NCBI GenBank assembly: GCA_017519965.1
Contig: JAFWRK010000082.1
Span: 1 to 42,896 of the forward strand
Source: Bacilli bacterium
GTDB taxonomy: Bacteria > Bacillota_I > Bacilli_A > RF39 > UBA660
Reading direction: 5' to 3'
DNA length: 42,896 bases
Shown: positions 24,996 through 32,238 of the stretch, one piece after another
Position numbering within the stretch: position 1 is the stretch's first letter
How the letters are laid out: each line of letters opens with the position of its first letter
The notes under the pieces: generated by a model
Seen by the model: only the letters and a program-made list of their open reading frames with translations
Told to the model about the DNA's origin: nothing
Databases searched by the model: none
Made by a program: the position numbers and the translations under genes

Positions 24996-25025
24996 TTGAC
25001 AACAGTAATTAAAGGTGTATATAAT
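24996..25025 (+). promoter_or_regulatory. Near-consensus sigma-A promoter of the 25031-25140 RNA
   Basis: TTGACA (24996-25001), 18-base spacer, TATAAT (25020-25025): both hexamers are perfect matches, the best promoter in the window. Start expected near 25031-25033. Confidence 0.85.
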
Positions 25026-25030
25026 TAAGG

Positions 25031-25140
25031 TGCATGATGATAGAAAATATCACATGCCGATATCTCTCATAATTTAAACTTTGAGAGTATATTCAACCGA
25101 ACCCCCTGAAGAGCCAACGGACGTATGTTGGCTCATTTTG
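25031..25140 (+). ncRNA. Putative structured leader or small RNA
   Basis: Transcribed from a near-consensus promoter, with no coding frame. Three hairpins are readable: GCATG..CATGC with an inner TGATA/TATCA and GAAAA loop (25032-25057); GATATCTCTCA / TGAGAGTATATT (25059-25093); and GAGCCAAC / GTTGGCTC (25111-25134) followed by a weak U-tract (ATTTTG). A C-rich, probably single-stranded linker (AACCGAACCCCCTGAAG, 25095-25111) separates the last two. The next gene (25157) has no other obvious promoter, so this is either an attenuator/riboswitch-type leader for it or a free small RNA with an anti-Shine-Dalgarno C-rich patch. TATCTCT (25061-25067) can also pair with GGAGATA (25147-25153), the ribosome-binding site of that gene. 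It matches no riboswitch consensus I know. Confidence 0.65.
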
Positions 25141-25156
25141 TTATAAGGAGATAATT

Positions 25157-25465
25157 ATGAAAAATCTTTCTTTAAAAAATAAATTATTAATAATTTTTGG
25201 TTTTATTGTAATTGTTTTTGTTATTTATATAATTATTGAACCTTCTAATACAGTTGAAAGAGCAACAGAATTAATTATTAATAAACCATCTAAGGTATTT
25301 AGAGATGCTGGTATGGAAACTACCGATATTGAATGTAAAAGTATTAATGATGAACATCATTATAGATGTACATTTGGAGTTTATAATGATGGTGAACTTG
25401 TTATATATAAGTATGATGTATTTTTAGATGGATTTAAGAGTGAGTATCATATAATAGGGCAATAA
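25157..25465 (+). CDS. Small membrane-anchored protein, unknown
   Basis: The 102-residue protein has a Lys-rich N-terminus, one membrane helix (~10-28, LLIIFGFIVIVFVIYIII) and a ~70-residue extracytoplasmic domain. The domain contains two Cys (DIECKSI, YRCTFG) likely to form a disulfide and strand-like segments (VYNDGELVIYKYDVFLDGF). The layout, with short alternating strands near the C-terminus, is like small extracellular alpha+beta domains, but I do not recognise a family. AAGGAG lies eight bases before the ATG. It is preceded by a structured, promoter-driven leader (25031-25140) that may control its expression, and followed by a bidirectional terminator. Confidence 0.78.
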   Translation: MKNLSLKNKLLIIFGFIVIVFVIYIIIEPSNTVERATELIINKPSKVFRDAGMETTDIECKSINDEHHYRCTFGVYNDGELVIYKYDVFLDGFKSEYHIIGQ

Positions 25466-25492
25466 AAAAAGTAGGCATAAGCCTACTTTTTT
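25465..25492. terminator. Bidirectional terminator between convergent genes
   Basis: AAAAAAGTAGGC-ATAA-GCCTACTTTTTT; T-runs on both strands, serving the small membrane protein (+) and the CofE-like gene (-). Confidence 0.9.
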
Positions 25493-26678
25493 AATCGTTT
25501 GATAAGTTATCAAAATAACCTTGTATATATACTACTGGAGTTCCTTTATCTCCGCTACCACTTGTTAGGTCACATAATGATCCGATTAAATCAGTTAACC
25601 TTCTAGGAGTAGTTCCTTGAGTAATCATTTGTCCTTTAAGATTAATATCTTTATTTCTTATTTCTTCTTTAATTGCTTCTTTTAATTCATTACCTTTAAG
25701 GTCTGGAAATTTATTATCTGAGACAAATTTTAATTTAATTTCATTAGGAGTACCATTTAATCCTTCTGTATAAGCTGGTGATACTACTGGATCAGCTAAT
25801 TCCCATATTTTTCCTACAGGATCTTTGAATGCACCATCACCATATACCATTACTTCTATTGTTTTACCAGTTGTTTCTTTTAATCTTCTTTGAATATTTT
25901 CTACTAATGTTTGTCCTGTTTGAGGAAATAATTTTAGTCTTTCTTCAGTAGATTTATTAGATCCTAAAAGTCCATATTTTTCATTATATCCGCTATTATT
26001 TACTGGCTTATTAAGTATTTCATATAAACCTATAACATTAGCATTATTATCACTTAATAGTTTTTTTGTTTTAAATCTTGTATGGATATCACAATTGATT
26101 ACATTATTTGTGTATTTTAGTATATCTAGTGCATTATTTGATAATATAAATATTGGTTCACATCCTTGTTCTTTGATTAATTCTCTATAAAAATCAATCA
26201 TATTTATTCCTGTGAATGGATGTATCCAAGTTCCAAATGTCTTTTTATATTCTTCTTCTGTAATAACACTTCCTAGATTGTAGTTACTATTATCAAAAGT
26301 ATCTTCATCTAATATACCATTTCCCACTTCATCTGATGGGAATGATAATAGGACATATAACTTTTTTGTACTTCTTGCTATACCTTTTAATATTAGAGAA
26401 AATCTATTTCTACTTAGAATTGGAAATACTATTCCTAGATCTTCTGGACTATTTAGTTTGTTTTTTATATCTTGTGCAATATCATCTACAGTTGCATAAT
26501 TTCCTTCACTTATTCCAACTACTGCTTCAGTGATTGCAATGATATCTCTATCTTTAAAGTTAAATCCTTCTTCTTGTTTTGCTTCCATTATTGAATTAAT
26601 TACTATGTCTTCTAGATTGTCATTTTCTTTGATTATTGGTGTACGTATACCTCGTACTACTGTTCCTACTGTTCTCAA
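25491..26678 (-). CDS. CofE-like F420-0:gamma-glutamyl ligase-family protein
   Basis: The N-terminal ~120 residues match the F420_ligase fold (PF01996): RTVGTVVRGIRTPIIKENDN, then FKDRDIIAITEAVVGISEGN with the conserved D-x-V-x-x-T/S-like segment, and VFPILSRNRFSLILKGIA. CofE adds glutamates to coenzyme F420 in archaea and actinobacteria, but no other F420 gene is present here and such an organism is not expected to make F420. At ~395 residues it is also longer than CofE (~250), with a C-terminal region containing VMVYGDGAFKDPVGKIWELADP. A different amide-ligase role is likely. A TTG start at 26678 is chosen because AAAGGATGG upstream abuts the ATG at 26687 too closely. Divergent from the acyltransferase gene. 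Confidence 0.75.
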   Translation of the reverse strand: MRTVGTVVRGIRTPIIKENDNLEDIVINSIMEAKQEEGFNFKDRDIIAITEAVVGISEGNYATVDDIAQDIKNKLNSPEDLGIVFPILSRNRFSLILKGIARSTKKLYVLLSFPSDEVGNGILDEDTFDNSNYNLGSVITEEEYKKTFGTWIHPFTGINMIDFYRELIKEQGCEPIFILSNNALDILKYTNNVINCDIHTRFKTKKLLSDNNANVIGLYEILNKPVNNSGYNEKYGLLGSNKSTEERLKLFPQTGQTLVENIQRRLKETTGKTIEVMVYGDGAFKDPVGKIWELADPVVSPAYTEGLNGTPNEIKLKFVSDNKFPDLKGNELKEAIKEEIRNKDINLKGQMITQGTTPRRLTDLIGSLCDLTSGSGDKGTPVVYIQGYFDNLSND

Positions 26679-26781
26679 AATTACCATCCTTTCATAATAT
26701 AATTTTAACAGATTATTGTTTTTATGAAAATAATTTATATTATTTTTAATAAATGATATACTTAATATGGTGGTGAATAGT

Positions 26782-28017
26782 ATGCAGGATAATGATTGGT
26801 ATAAACTAGATAATGTAGGTAAGTTCTTTGCAGCAACTGCAACTAATACTATTCCTAATGTTTTTAGGTTTTCTGTTGTACTAACTGAGAAAATAGATAA
26901 ACTTATTTTACAACAAGCTTTATATAATACTGTTGAAATATATCCTAATTTTAATGTAAATCTAAAAAAAGGATTATTTTGGTATTATTTAGAGGAAAAT
27001 AAAATAATTCCTAATGTACATTTAGAAACTTTACCTATTTGTTATAAACTATATAATAATTCAGATGATTATTTATATAGAGTTAGTTATTATAACAATA
27101 TTATTAATTTAGAAGTTTCTCATATATTATCTGATGGTAGAGGTAGTTGTGAATTCTTTAAGACTTTAATTAGTTATTATTTAAAAATAAAATATAAAAT
27201 AAATATTAGTATTTCTACTATAAGTTCTAAAATAGAGAAGTCTGAAGATAGTTTTGATAAATATTATAATAAAGGTACTACTTCTAAGAGTTCTAGTAAA
27301 AAGATTTATTTATATAAAGGTAGAAAGAATTATAAGAATAGTGTTAGATTTATGGATATGCATTTAGATGTTTCTAAAGTTTTAGAATTATCTCATAAAT
27401 ATAATTGTACTTTAACTGAATTTTTAGTATCTGTACTTATTTATTCTATTAGAGATGAGATAAGTATTAAGGATATAGATAAATATATTAAGATTGATAT
27501 TCCTGTTGATTTGAGGGCTTATTTTCAATCTTTAAGTTGTAGAAATTTCTTTGGACTTGCTTTTATTTATTATAAATTTAAAAGTAAGAATGATTCTTTA
27601 GAAGAAATAGTAGAGGAAGTAAAGAAACAATTTAAAGATAATATTAATCAAGAAAAATTAGCTGAAAGAGTTAATAAGATGATGTCTTTTGAAAAAAATG
27701 TATTTTGTAGATTTGTTCCTATAAGTATAAAGAATATTGTTATTAAGATTGCTGATAAATATTCTCAACAAAAGGGTACAACTACAACATTATCAAATAT
27801 TGGAATAATTAAGTTAAATAATAAATTAGATAAATATATTAAGTATATAAATGTATTAAATTCTACTAGTAGTTTTCAATTTGTGATTTGTTCTTATAAG
27901 AATGATTTATCTATAGGTATTTCAACTGTATATAAGCATAATAATATTATTAAGAATTTCTGTAGATATTTTTCAAATTATACTGATGCTATTATAAATG
28001 TTAGTGAGGTTAAATAA
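26782..28017 (+). CDS. Condensation/alcohol-acetyltransferase-like acyltransferase
   Basis: The 411-residue protein belongs to the superfamily of CoA-dependent acyltransferases (condensation domain, AATase, PapA). The catalytic HxxxDG motif reads SHILSDGRGSCEFFKTL at ~110-125. A second region with DIPVDLRAYF (~240) and a late NIGIIKL (~335) resembles the conserved (N/D)xR and structural loop of the family. It would transfer an acyl group to an alcohol or amine; substrate unknown. ATG 26782 follows GGTGGTG, which contains the earlier in-frame ATG/GTG codons (26767 onward). The next gene, a zinc-ribbon membrane protein, overlaps by one base (TAATG), so they are translationally coupled and likely form one functional unit. 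Confidence 0.82.
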   Translation: MQDNDWYKLDNVGKFFAATATNTIPNVFRFSVVLTEKIDKLILQQALYNTVEIYPNFNVNLKKGLFWYYLEENKIIPNVHLETLPICYKLYNNSDDYLYRVSYYNNIINLEVSHILSDGRGSCEFFKTLISYYLKIKYKINISISTISSKIEKSEDSFDKYYNKGTTSKSSSKKIYLYKGRKNYKNSVRFMDMHLDVSKVLELSHKYNCTLTEFLVSVLIYSIRDEISIKDIDKYIKIDIPVDLRAYFQSLSCRNFFGLAFIYYKFKSKNDSLEEIVEEVKKQFKDNINQEKLAERVNKMMSFEKNVFCRFVPISIKNIVIKIADKYSQQKGTTTTLSNIGIIKLNNKLDKYIKYINVLNSTSSFQFVICSYKNDLSIGISTVYKHNNIIKNFCRYFSNYTDAIINVSEVK

Positions 28018-28673
28018 TGAAGAAGTGTGTTAGTTGTAATATACAATTTAATACTAAAGATAAGTATTGCCCTCTTTGTAATAATAAATTGGATGGTAAA
28101 TATAAAGATAATATTTATCCTGTCAATATTAGAAAGAATAAGAGTAATTTGATATTAAAAGTAATATTGTTTATATCAGTTGCAATATCTGTTATTTCTG
28201 TATTTGTTGAATATCATAATTTCAAAAAAATAGAGATTAGTCTCTACATTATTCTTATATTATTAACTAATATATGTGTTATAAAATATATTTTTAGTAG
28301 TTATAAAAATATAATAAAATTATTTGGAAGTTATGGATTTATTATTGATGTTTTATTACTTATATGGTTCTATTTTACTAGGGCTTATGTAATTACAAAT
28401 ATAATAATACCTTTTGTAGCAATAGTAGAATTATTATTTAATTTTATTATTGGTATTGTTTTACGAGATAGTTATTTTACTAGATATTCAGATTTAATAG
28501 TATTAAATTTATTAATATCAATTCTACCTTGTATATTGGTATTACTTGGATTAACTACTTATAATTTAGTCTCTTGGATATGTTTTTTAATATCAATAAT
28601 AATTATTTCATTTTTATTTATATTCTTTTATAGGGAAACTAGAGATACTATTTATAAAAAATTGAACTTTTAA
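28017..28673 (+). CDS. Zinc-ribbon plus polytopic membrane protein (DUF6320-like)
   Basis: The 218-residue protein starts with a four-Cys zinc ribbon, KKCVSCNIQF and KYCPLCNNKL (CxxC-x13-CxxC), then six predicted membrane helices (~45-65, 75-93, 103-120, 124-147, 160-182, 186-205). From memory this resembles proteins named DUF6320 found beside acetyltransferases in Firmicutes, which is the arrangement here; that name should be checked. It overlaps the upstream acyltransferase stop by one base, implying coupled translation. It may anchor the acyltransferase to the membrane or supply its substrate. Followed by a bidirectional terminator. Confidence 0.75.
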   Translation: MKKCVSCNIQFNTKDKYCPLCNNKLDGKYKDNIYPVNIRKNKSNLILKVILFISVAISVISVFVEYHNFKKIEISLYIILILLTNICVIKYIFSSYKNIIKLFGSYGFIIDVLLLIWFYFTRAYVITNIIIPFVAIVELLFNFIIGIVLRDSYFTRYSDLIVLNLLISILPCILVLLGLTTYNLVSWICFLISIIIISFLFIFFYRETRDTIYKKLNF

Positions 28674-28708
28674 AAAAAGTAGACTTATGTCTACTTTTAA
28701 TTTTTTTG
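28672..28708. terminator. Bidirectional terminator between convergent genes
   Basis: AAAAGTAGAC-TTAT-GTCTACTTTT with T-runs on either side. Confidence 0.85.
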
Positions 28709-29956
28709 TATACTATTTAAATTGTCGTTTTTAATATTTACAGTTATTTTAGAATTATCTCTTTTCTTAACTGATAGTTCTTGTTTTGCTCCTAGATAAC
28801 TAAATACATGTTCTACATATTTAGAGTCACCAGCATTTATATGGGATCTATAATTTAACCATTTGTTGTTTGTTGGATTATTTTTCATTGTACTAACTTC
28901 TATTTTTTCATTACTACTACATGTATTTAATACTTTATTCATATTACCTGGTCCCATATTATAAGTTTGTATTGCTAGTGGAATATTATAGTTAGCATTT
29001 TCTATATATCCTCTAAGTATCATTGTACCTATTTTAATATTAGTATCAACATCGTTTAATTTATCTTGTGTTATTTGTACTGTTTCAACTTTTCCTGTAT
29101 TAAAGTTATAAGCAGATACAGAGTGCCCTATATGAACTGCTTTTTCTATTTGCATTATTCCAGCAGCAGGTTTTGTATCTCTTAAATTGTTATAGTGTTC
29201 TCCTGAACTTTCTTGTGAAGCCATTGCAATAAGTAAATCTTTATCAACTCCATATTGATTGGCATATTTTTCAAAAATATCATCATATCTTTTGGCTTGT
29301 TTTACATTTGTAGATGTAGATCTATCTTCATATGAGTAGTGGAAAGAGTCTTTTTGTAACATTGATTCTATTTGTACTTTTTTTTCTTCTTTTATGTCTT
29401 TCTTTTCACCTTGTACAGTTGTTTCTTGTTTAGTTTCTTTTACTTCTTTTACTTCTTCTTGTTTTTGTTCTTCTTCATTATTTGTAATTTCGTCTACATA
29501 TTCATCTAAATCTATATCTTGAGTAGTTTTAATATTAGTATCATCTATATTTTGAGATGTTGATGTTTTAGTATTAATGTCTTCTTCTGAAAAAGCTAAA
29601 CTAGTATTCTTTTTATTACTCATTCCATTTACTGCAACTATTGCTAGGATAGTAGCAGCTATTACTGCTTTTCCTAATGTTTTATTTTTACGAGATACTT
29701 TCATGTTATTAGTTATATTACCTAATACTTTTAATCTTTGTTTTCTTCTCATATATTTATCAAAGTCTTTAGTAATATCTTGTGCATATTTTGTAAGTGT
29801 TCCTTCACTTTGAATGTTATAACCATAGTCTTGAGCTATTTCTAATAGTTTTAATATGTTTTTTTCTTGTTTAATTTTTTTATATTTACCTTCTTTATGT
29901 ATTTCAGCTGTAAATTTACCTTCATTATCAAAGTAAAAATTTATATAGTTTTTCAT
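28697..29956 (-). CDS. Membrane-anchored lytic transglycosylase (SLT domain)
   Basis: The 419-residue protein has an unusual layout. An N-terminal ~90-residue cytoplasmic domain (NFYFDNEGKFTAEIHKEGKY) is followed by one membrane helix (~96-113, AVIAATILAIVAVNGM) and an acidic Lys/Glu-rich stalk (~125-205). The C-terminal SLT domain (~225-385) has the catalytic Glu in LIAMASQESSGEHYN, then AAGIMQIEK and LAIQTYNMGPGN. It should cleave peptidoglycan glycan strands between MurNAc and GlcNAc, outside the membrane. AGGAGG six bases before the ATG is a strong site, and a TATAAT box sits at 29996-29991. It indicates that the organism has peptidoglycan. The cytoplasmic N-domain could sense or couple the enzyme to internal partners (inference). 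Confidence 0.88.
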   Translation of the reverse strand: MKNYINFYFDNEGKFTAEIHKEGKYKKIKQEKNILKLLEIAQDYGYNIQSEGTLTKYAQDITKDFDKYMRRKQRLKVLGNITNNMKVSRKNKTLGKAVIAATILAIVAVNGMSNKKNTSLAFSEEDINTKTSTSQNIDDTNIKTTQDIDLDEYVDEITNNEEEQKQEEVKEVKETKQETTVQGEKKDIKEEKKVQIESMLQKDSFHYSYEDRSTSTNVKQAKRYDDIFEKYANQYGVDKDLLIAMASQESSGEHYNNLRDTKPAAGIMQIEKAVHIGHSVSAYNFNTGKVETVQITQDKLNDVDTNIKIGTMILRGYIENANYNIPLAIQTYNMGPGNMNKVLNTCSSNEKIEVSTMKNNPTNNKWLNYRSHINAGDSKYVEHVFSYLGAKQELSVKKRDNSKITVNIKNDNLNSIQKN

Positions 29957-30102
29957 AGAACCTCCTATTATTTAGACTTTCATTATTTTAATTATAGCAT
30001 ATTTATAATTTGAAAATAAAAATATGTAAAGTTATTGTACTAATCTTTTATTTAGAAAAAATATATAATATACTTTATATATAAGATATGGAGATGGTTC
30101 GA

Positions 30103-30141
30103 ATGAATATATTTGTATCTGTAAAAAGAGTAATTAGATAA
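30103..30141 (+). CDS. Possible 12-codon leader peptide
   Basis: ATG at 30103 preceded by GGAGATGG (five-base gap) encodes MNIFVSVKRVIR and stops inside the 5' arm of a strong terminator hairpin (30136-30168). A TATAAT box lies at 30064-30069. The placement is that of an attenuator leader peptide or a tiny independent peptide; the peptide itself is short, hydrophobic and basic. Translation is unproven. Confidence 0.4.
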   Translation: MNIFVSVKRVIR

Positions 30142-30168
30142 CATGTTTTAGTGTGTTATCTTTTTTTG
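30136..30168 (+). terminator. Terminator/attenuator before the phosphoesterase pair
   Basis: AGATAACA / TGTTATCT stem with a ten-base loop, followed by T7; the next gene starts 13 bases later with no separate promoter visible. Confidence 0.8.
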
Positions 30169-30180
30169 TGGGAGAGGTAT

Positions 30181-31179
30181 ATGGAAAAGAGTAAAGAATT
30201 AGAAGATAAGTTACTTGAATTATTAAAAAGAGAAAGTAGTCTTGAAAAAGTATGTGAAATGCTTGAACTAAATGAATATGAAGCATTAGCTTTGGTCAAG
30301 TATATTCAAGATAGTGGTATAAATATTGTTGTTAATGCTCGAGATGATGATATTTATATGATTAATAGAGGGGATTTTGAATTAGAAGATAATAAGCCTT
30401 ATGAATTCCATACTGATAAGAATAATGAGTTTAAGTTCGTTGCTATAGCTGATACTCGTTTTGGATCTAAGTATCAACAATTATCTATTCTTAATGATAT
30501 TTATGAGAAAGCTGATGAATTAGGATATAAAAATGTGTTCTTGTGTGGAAATATTTCAAATGGCTTATATGATATTTCTAATATGTATAGTGAAACCTCT
30601 TTCTTAGATGATACTCAAAGACAAATTGATTATATTCTAGAGAATTATCCTAAAATTGATGGAATGAAAACATACTTAGTAAATGGTAAAACTGATTCTA
30701 AGCATTTAAAGAAAAATATTACATCTATAGGTAAAAAGTTAGCTGAAGGAAGAGATGATTTTGTATATCTTGGAAATTTATCAGCTAATGTTAAGATTGA
30801 TAATGCGGCTATGCAAATATTAGCTGGAAATTTAGGTAAGACTTATACAGTGTCTTATCGTCCACAACAACAAATTGATTCATATCGTAGTGAAGATAAA
30901 CCTGATATTTTACTAATGGGTGGATATTTACAAATGGAAAAATTTACATATCGAGGTGTAACTGAAATATCAGTTCCATCTGTATGTGCAACAACACCTA
31001 AAATGAATGATAGACGTTATTCTAATACAGTAGGTGCCTGGTATGTAACTGTTAAGACTGATTTAAAGGGTAATTTACTGAGCGTTAATGCTATGAGTTC
31101 TCCTTATTATCTTACAAAGAAAGATGATTATAAGACTGCTAAGGTTTTAAAGAAAGGAGTTGTTCGTAATGACAAGTAA
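30181..31179 (+). CDS. HTH-metallophosphoesterase paralogue lacking metal ligands (probable pseudoenzyme)
   Basis: The 332-residue protein aligns along its length with the next gene's product: an N-terminal helical, HTH-like domain (~1-70) and a calcineurin-like phosphoesterase fold. The metal-binding motifs are all damaged: DxH reads ADTRFG, GDxxD reads GNISNG, GNHD/E reads GKTDSK, and GHxH reads GGYLQM. The surrounding structure is kept (e.g. RPQQQIDSYRSEDKPDILLM against KPQKRIELLESQHKPKILLI), so the fold is under selection though catalysis is probably lost. ATG 30181 has GGGAGAGG upstream; the frame from 30151 runs into a terminator stem. It overlaps the active paralogue by 11 bases. Likely a regulatory or structural partner (inference). 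Confidence 0.85.
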   Translation: MEKSKELEDKLLELLKRESSLEKVCEMLELNEYEALALVKYIQDSGINIVVNARDDDIYMINRGDFELEDNKPYEFHTDKNNEFKFVAIADTRFGSKYQQLSILNDIYEKADELGYKNVFLCGNISNGLYDISNMYSETSFLDDTQRQIDYILENYPKIDGMKTYLVNGKTDSKHLKKNITSIGKKLAEGRDDFVYLGNLSANVKIDNAAMQILAGNLGKTYTVSYRPQQQIDSYRSEDKPDILLMGGYLQMEKFTYRGVTEISVPSVCATTPKMNDRRYSNTVGAWYVTVKTDLKGNLLSVNAMSSPYYLTKKDDYKTAKVLKKGVVRNDK

Positions 31180-32185
31180 ATTAAGTTTAGAGCACACTAA
31201 TAAATTATTTCGTTATATGAAAGATGGAAGTAGTGTTGAAGAATTCTTATATAGATTTGATCTTTCTAGAAAAGAATTAGATGGTGTCTTAATGGCTTGT
31301 AGAATCTATGGAAAAGAAATAGATATTATAAAACAAGATGATAAAGAAGTGTTTGAGCGCATTCCTGTTAAAAAGTATTCTTTAAAGAAGATGAGTCCTC
31401 TTGATGGTAAAATGATACATAATCAAATATGTGTTGTATCTGATACACATTTTGGTAGTATTCATAATCAATTACATTTATTGAATAGAGTTTATGAAGA
31501 ATGTGATAAACGCGGTATAAAAATAGTATTACATATTGGGGATTTAGTAGATGGTAATTACCCTAATAGACCTGAAAATCCTAGACAGCAGTTTTTACAT
31601 GGATTTGATGAACAAGCTAGATATGTTTGTGATATGTATCCTAAAGTAGATGGTATTACAACTTATTATATTTTGGGTAGTCATGATGAAACTCATTATA
31701 AAAATGGACAGTCTACTCTTAGTGAATGGATTCCTAGATGTAGGCAAGATATGAAATATGTTGGACAAGACTGTGGAGAATTTAATCTTGATGGAGTAAA
31801 AATATTTATGGATCATCCTGGAGGAGGAAGTGCTGCATCATTGTCTTATAAACCACAGAAAAGAATTGAATTATTAGAATCACAACATAAACCTAAAATA
31901 TTATTAATTGGTCATTATCATAAAAGTTATGCTTTCTCATATCGTAATGTACAATGTGTTTTAGTACCAGCTTTATGTGATAAAACACAGTTTCAACAAA
32001 AACAAGGATTAAGCAACGCTTTAGGAGCATATTTCTTAGATATTTATTCTGATAAGAAAGGCAATATACAATACTTTACACCTGAAGAAATAATATTTAA
32101 GAAAGAAGATATCTGGGATGAAATAGGTAAAGATAAGAATAAAGTAAAACAATTAGTAATTAAAAAAGATAATAACTCTAAGTAA
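31169..32185 (+). CDS. HTH-metallophosphoesterase, metal site intact
   Basis: The 338-residue protein has an N-terminal helical HTH-like domain (~1-75: EEFLYRFDLSRKELDGVLMA) followed by a calcineurin-type phosphoesterase domain. The full metal-ligand set is present: VVSDTHFGS, HIGDLVDGNY, LGSHDETHY (the usual GNHDE with Ser), FMDHPGG and IGHYHKSY. It should hydrolyse a phosphoester using two metals; the HTH-like part hints at nucleic-acid binding, but substrate is unknown. ATG 31169 follows AAAGGAG and lies within the end of the upstream inactive paralogue, so the two are made together and may form a complex. A terminator follows. Confidence 0.88.
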   Translation: MTSKLSLEHTNKLFRYMKDGSSVEEFLYRFDLSRKELDGVLMACRIYGKEIDIIKQDDKEVFERIPVKKYSLKKMSPLDGKMIHNQICVVSDTHFGSIHNQLHLLNRVYEECDKRGIKIVLHIGDLVDGNYPNRPENPRQQFLHGFDEQARYVCDMYPKVDGITTYYILGSHDETHYKNGQSTLSEWIPRCRQDMKYVGQDCGEFNLDGVKIFMDHPGGGSAASLSYKPQKRIELLESQHKPKILLIGHYHKSYAFSYRNVQCVLVPALCDKTQFQQKQGLSNALGAYFLDIYSDKKGNIQYFTPEEIIFKKEDIWDEIGKDKNKVKQLVIKKDNNSK

Positions 32186-32200
32186 TTAGAGTTATTTTTA
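32171..32200 (+). terminator. Rho-independent terminator
   Basis: AATAACTCTAA-GTAA-TTAGAGTTATT then T-rich; a TATAAT box for the next gene follows at 32204-32209. Confidence 0.85.
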
Positions 32201-32238
32201 TGTTATAATTATTAGAGTTAAAGATGGGAGTGATAGTT

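Noticed and set aside
25031..25140. Known riboswitch, 6S, SRP or tracrRNA identity for the structured RNA
   Set aside because: None of the conserved cores I know are present, and there is no Cas9 or CRISPR array in the window.
26336..26533. + strand 65-codon Leu/Phe-rich frame opposite the CofE-like gene
   Set aside because: Antisense of an intact conserved domain; the hydrophobic look is a product of reading the complement.
25491..26678. True coenzyme F420 biosynthesis
   Set aside because: Only one family member is present, it is longer than CofE, and no other F420 gene is in view; kept as a fold-level call.
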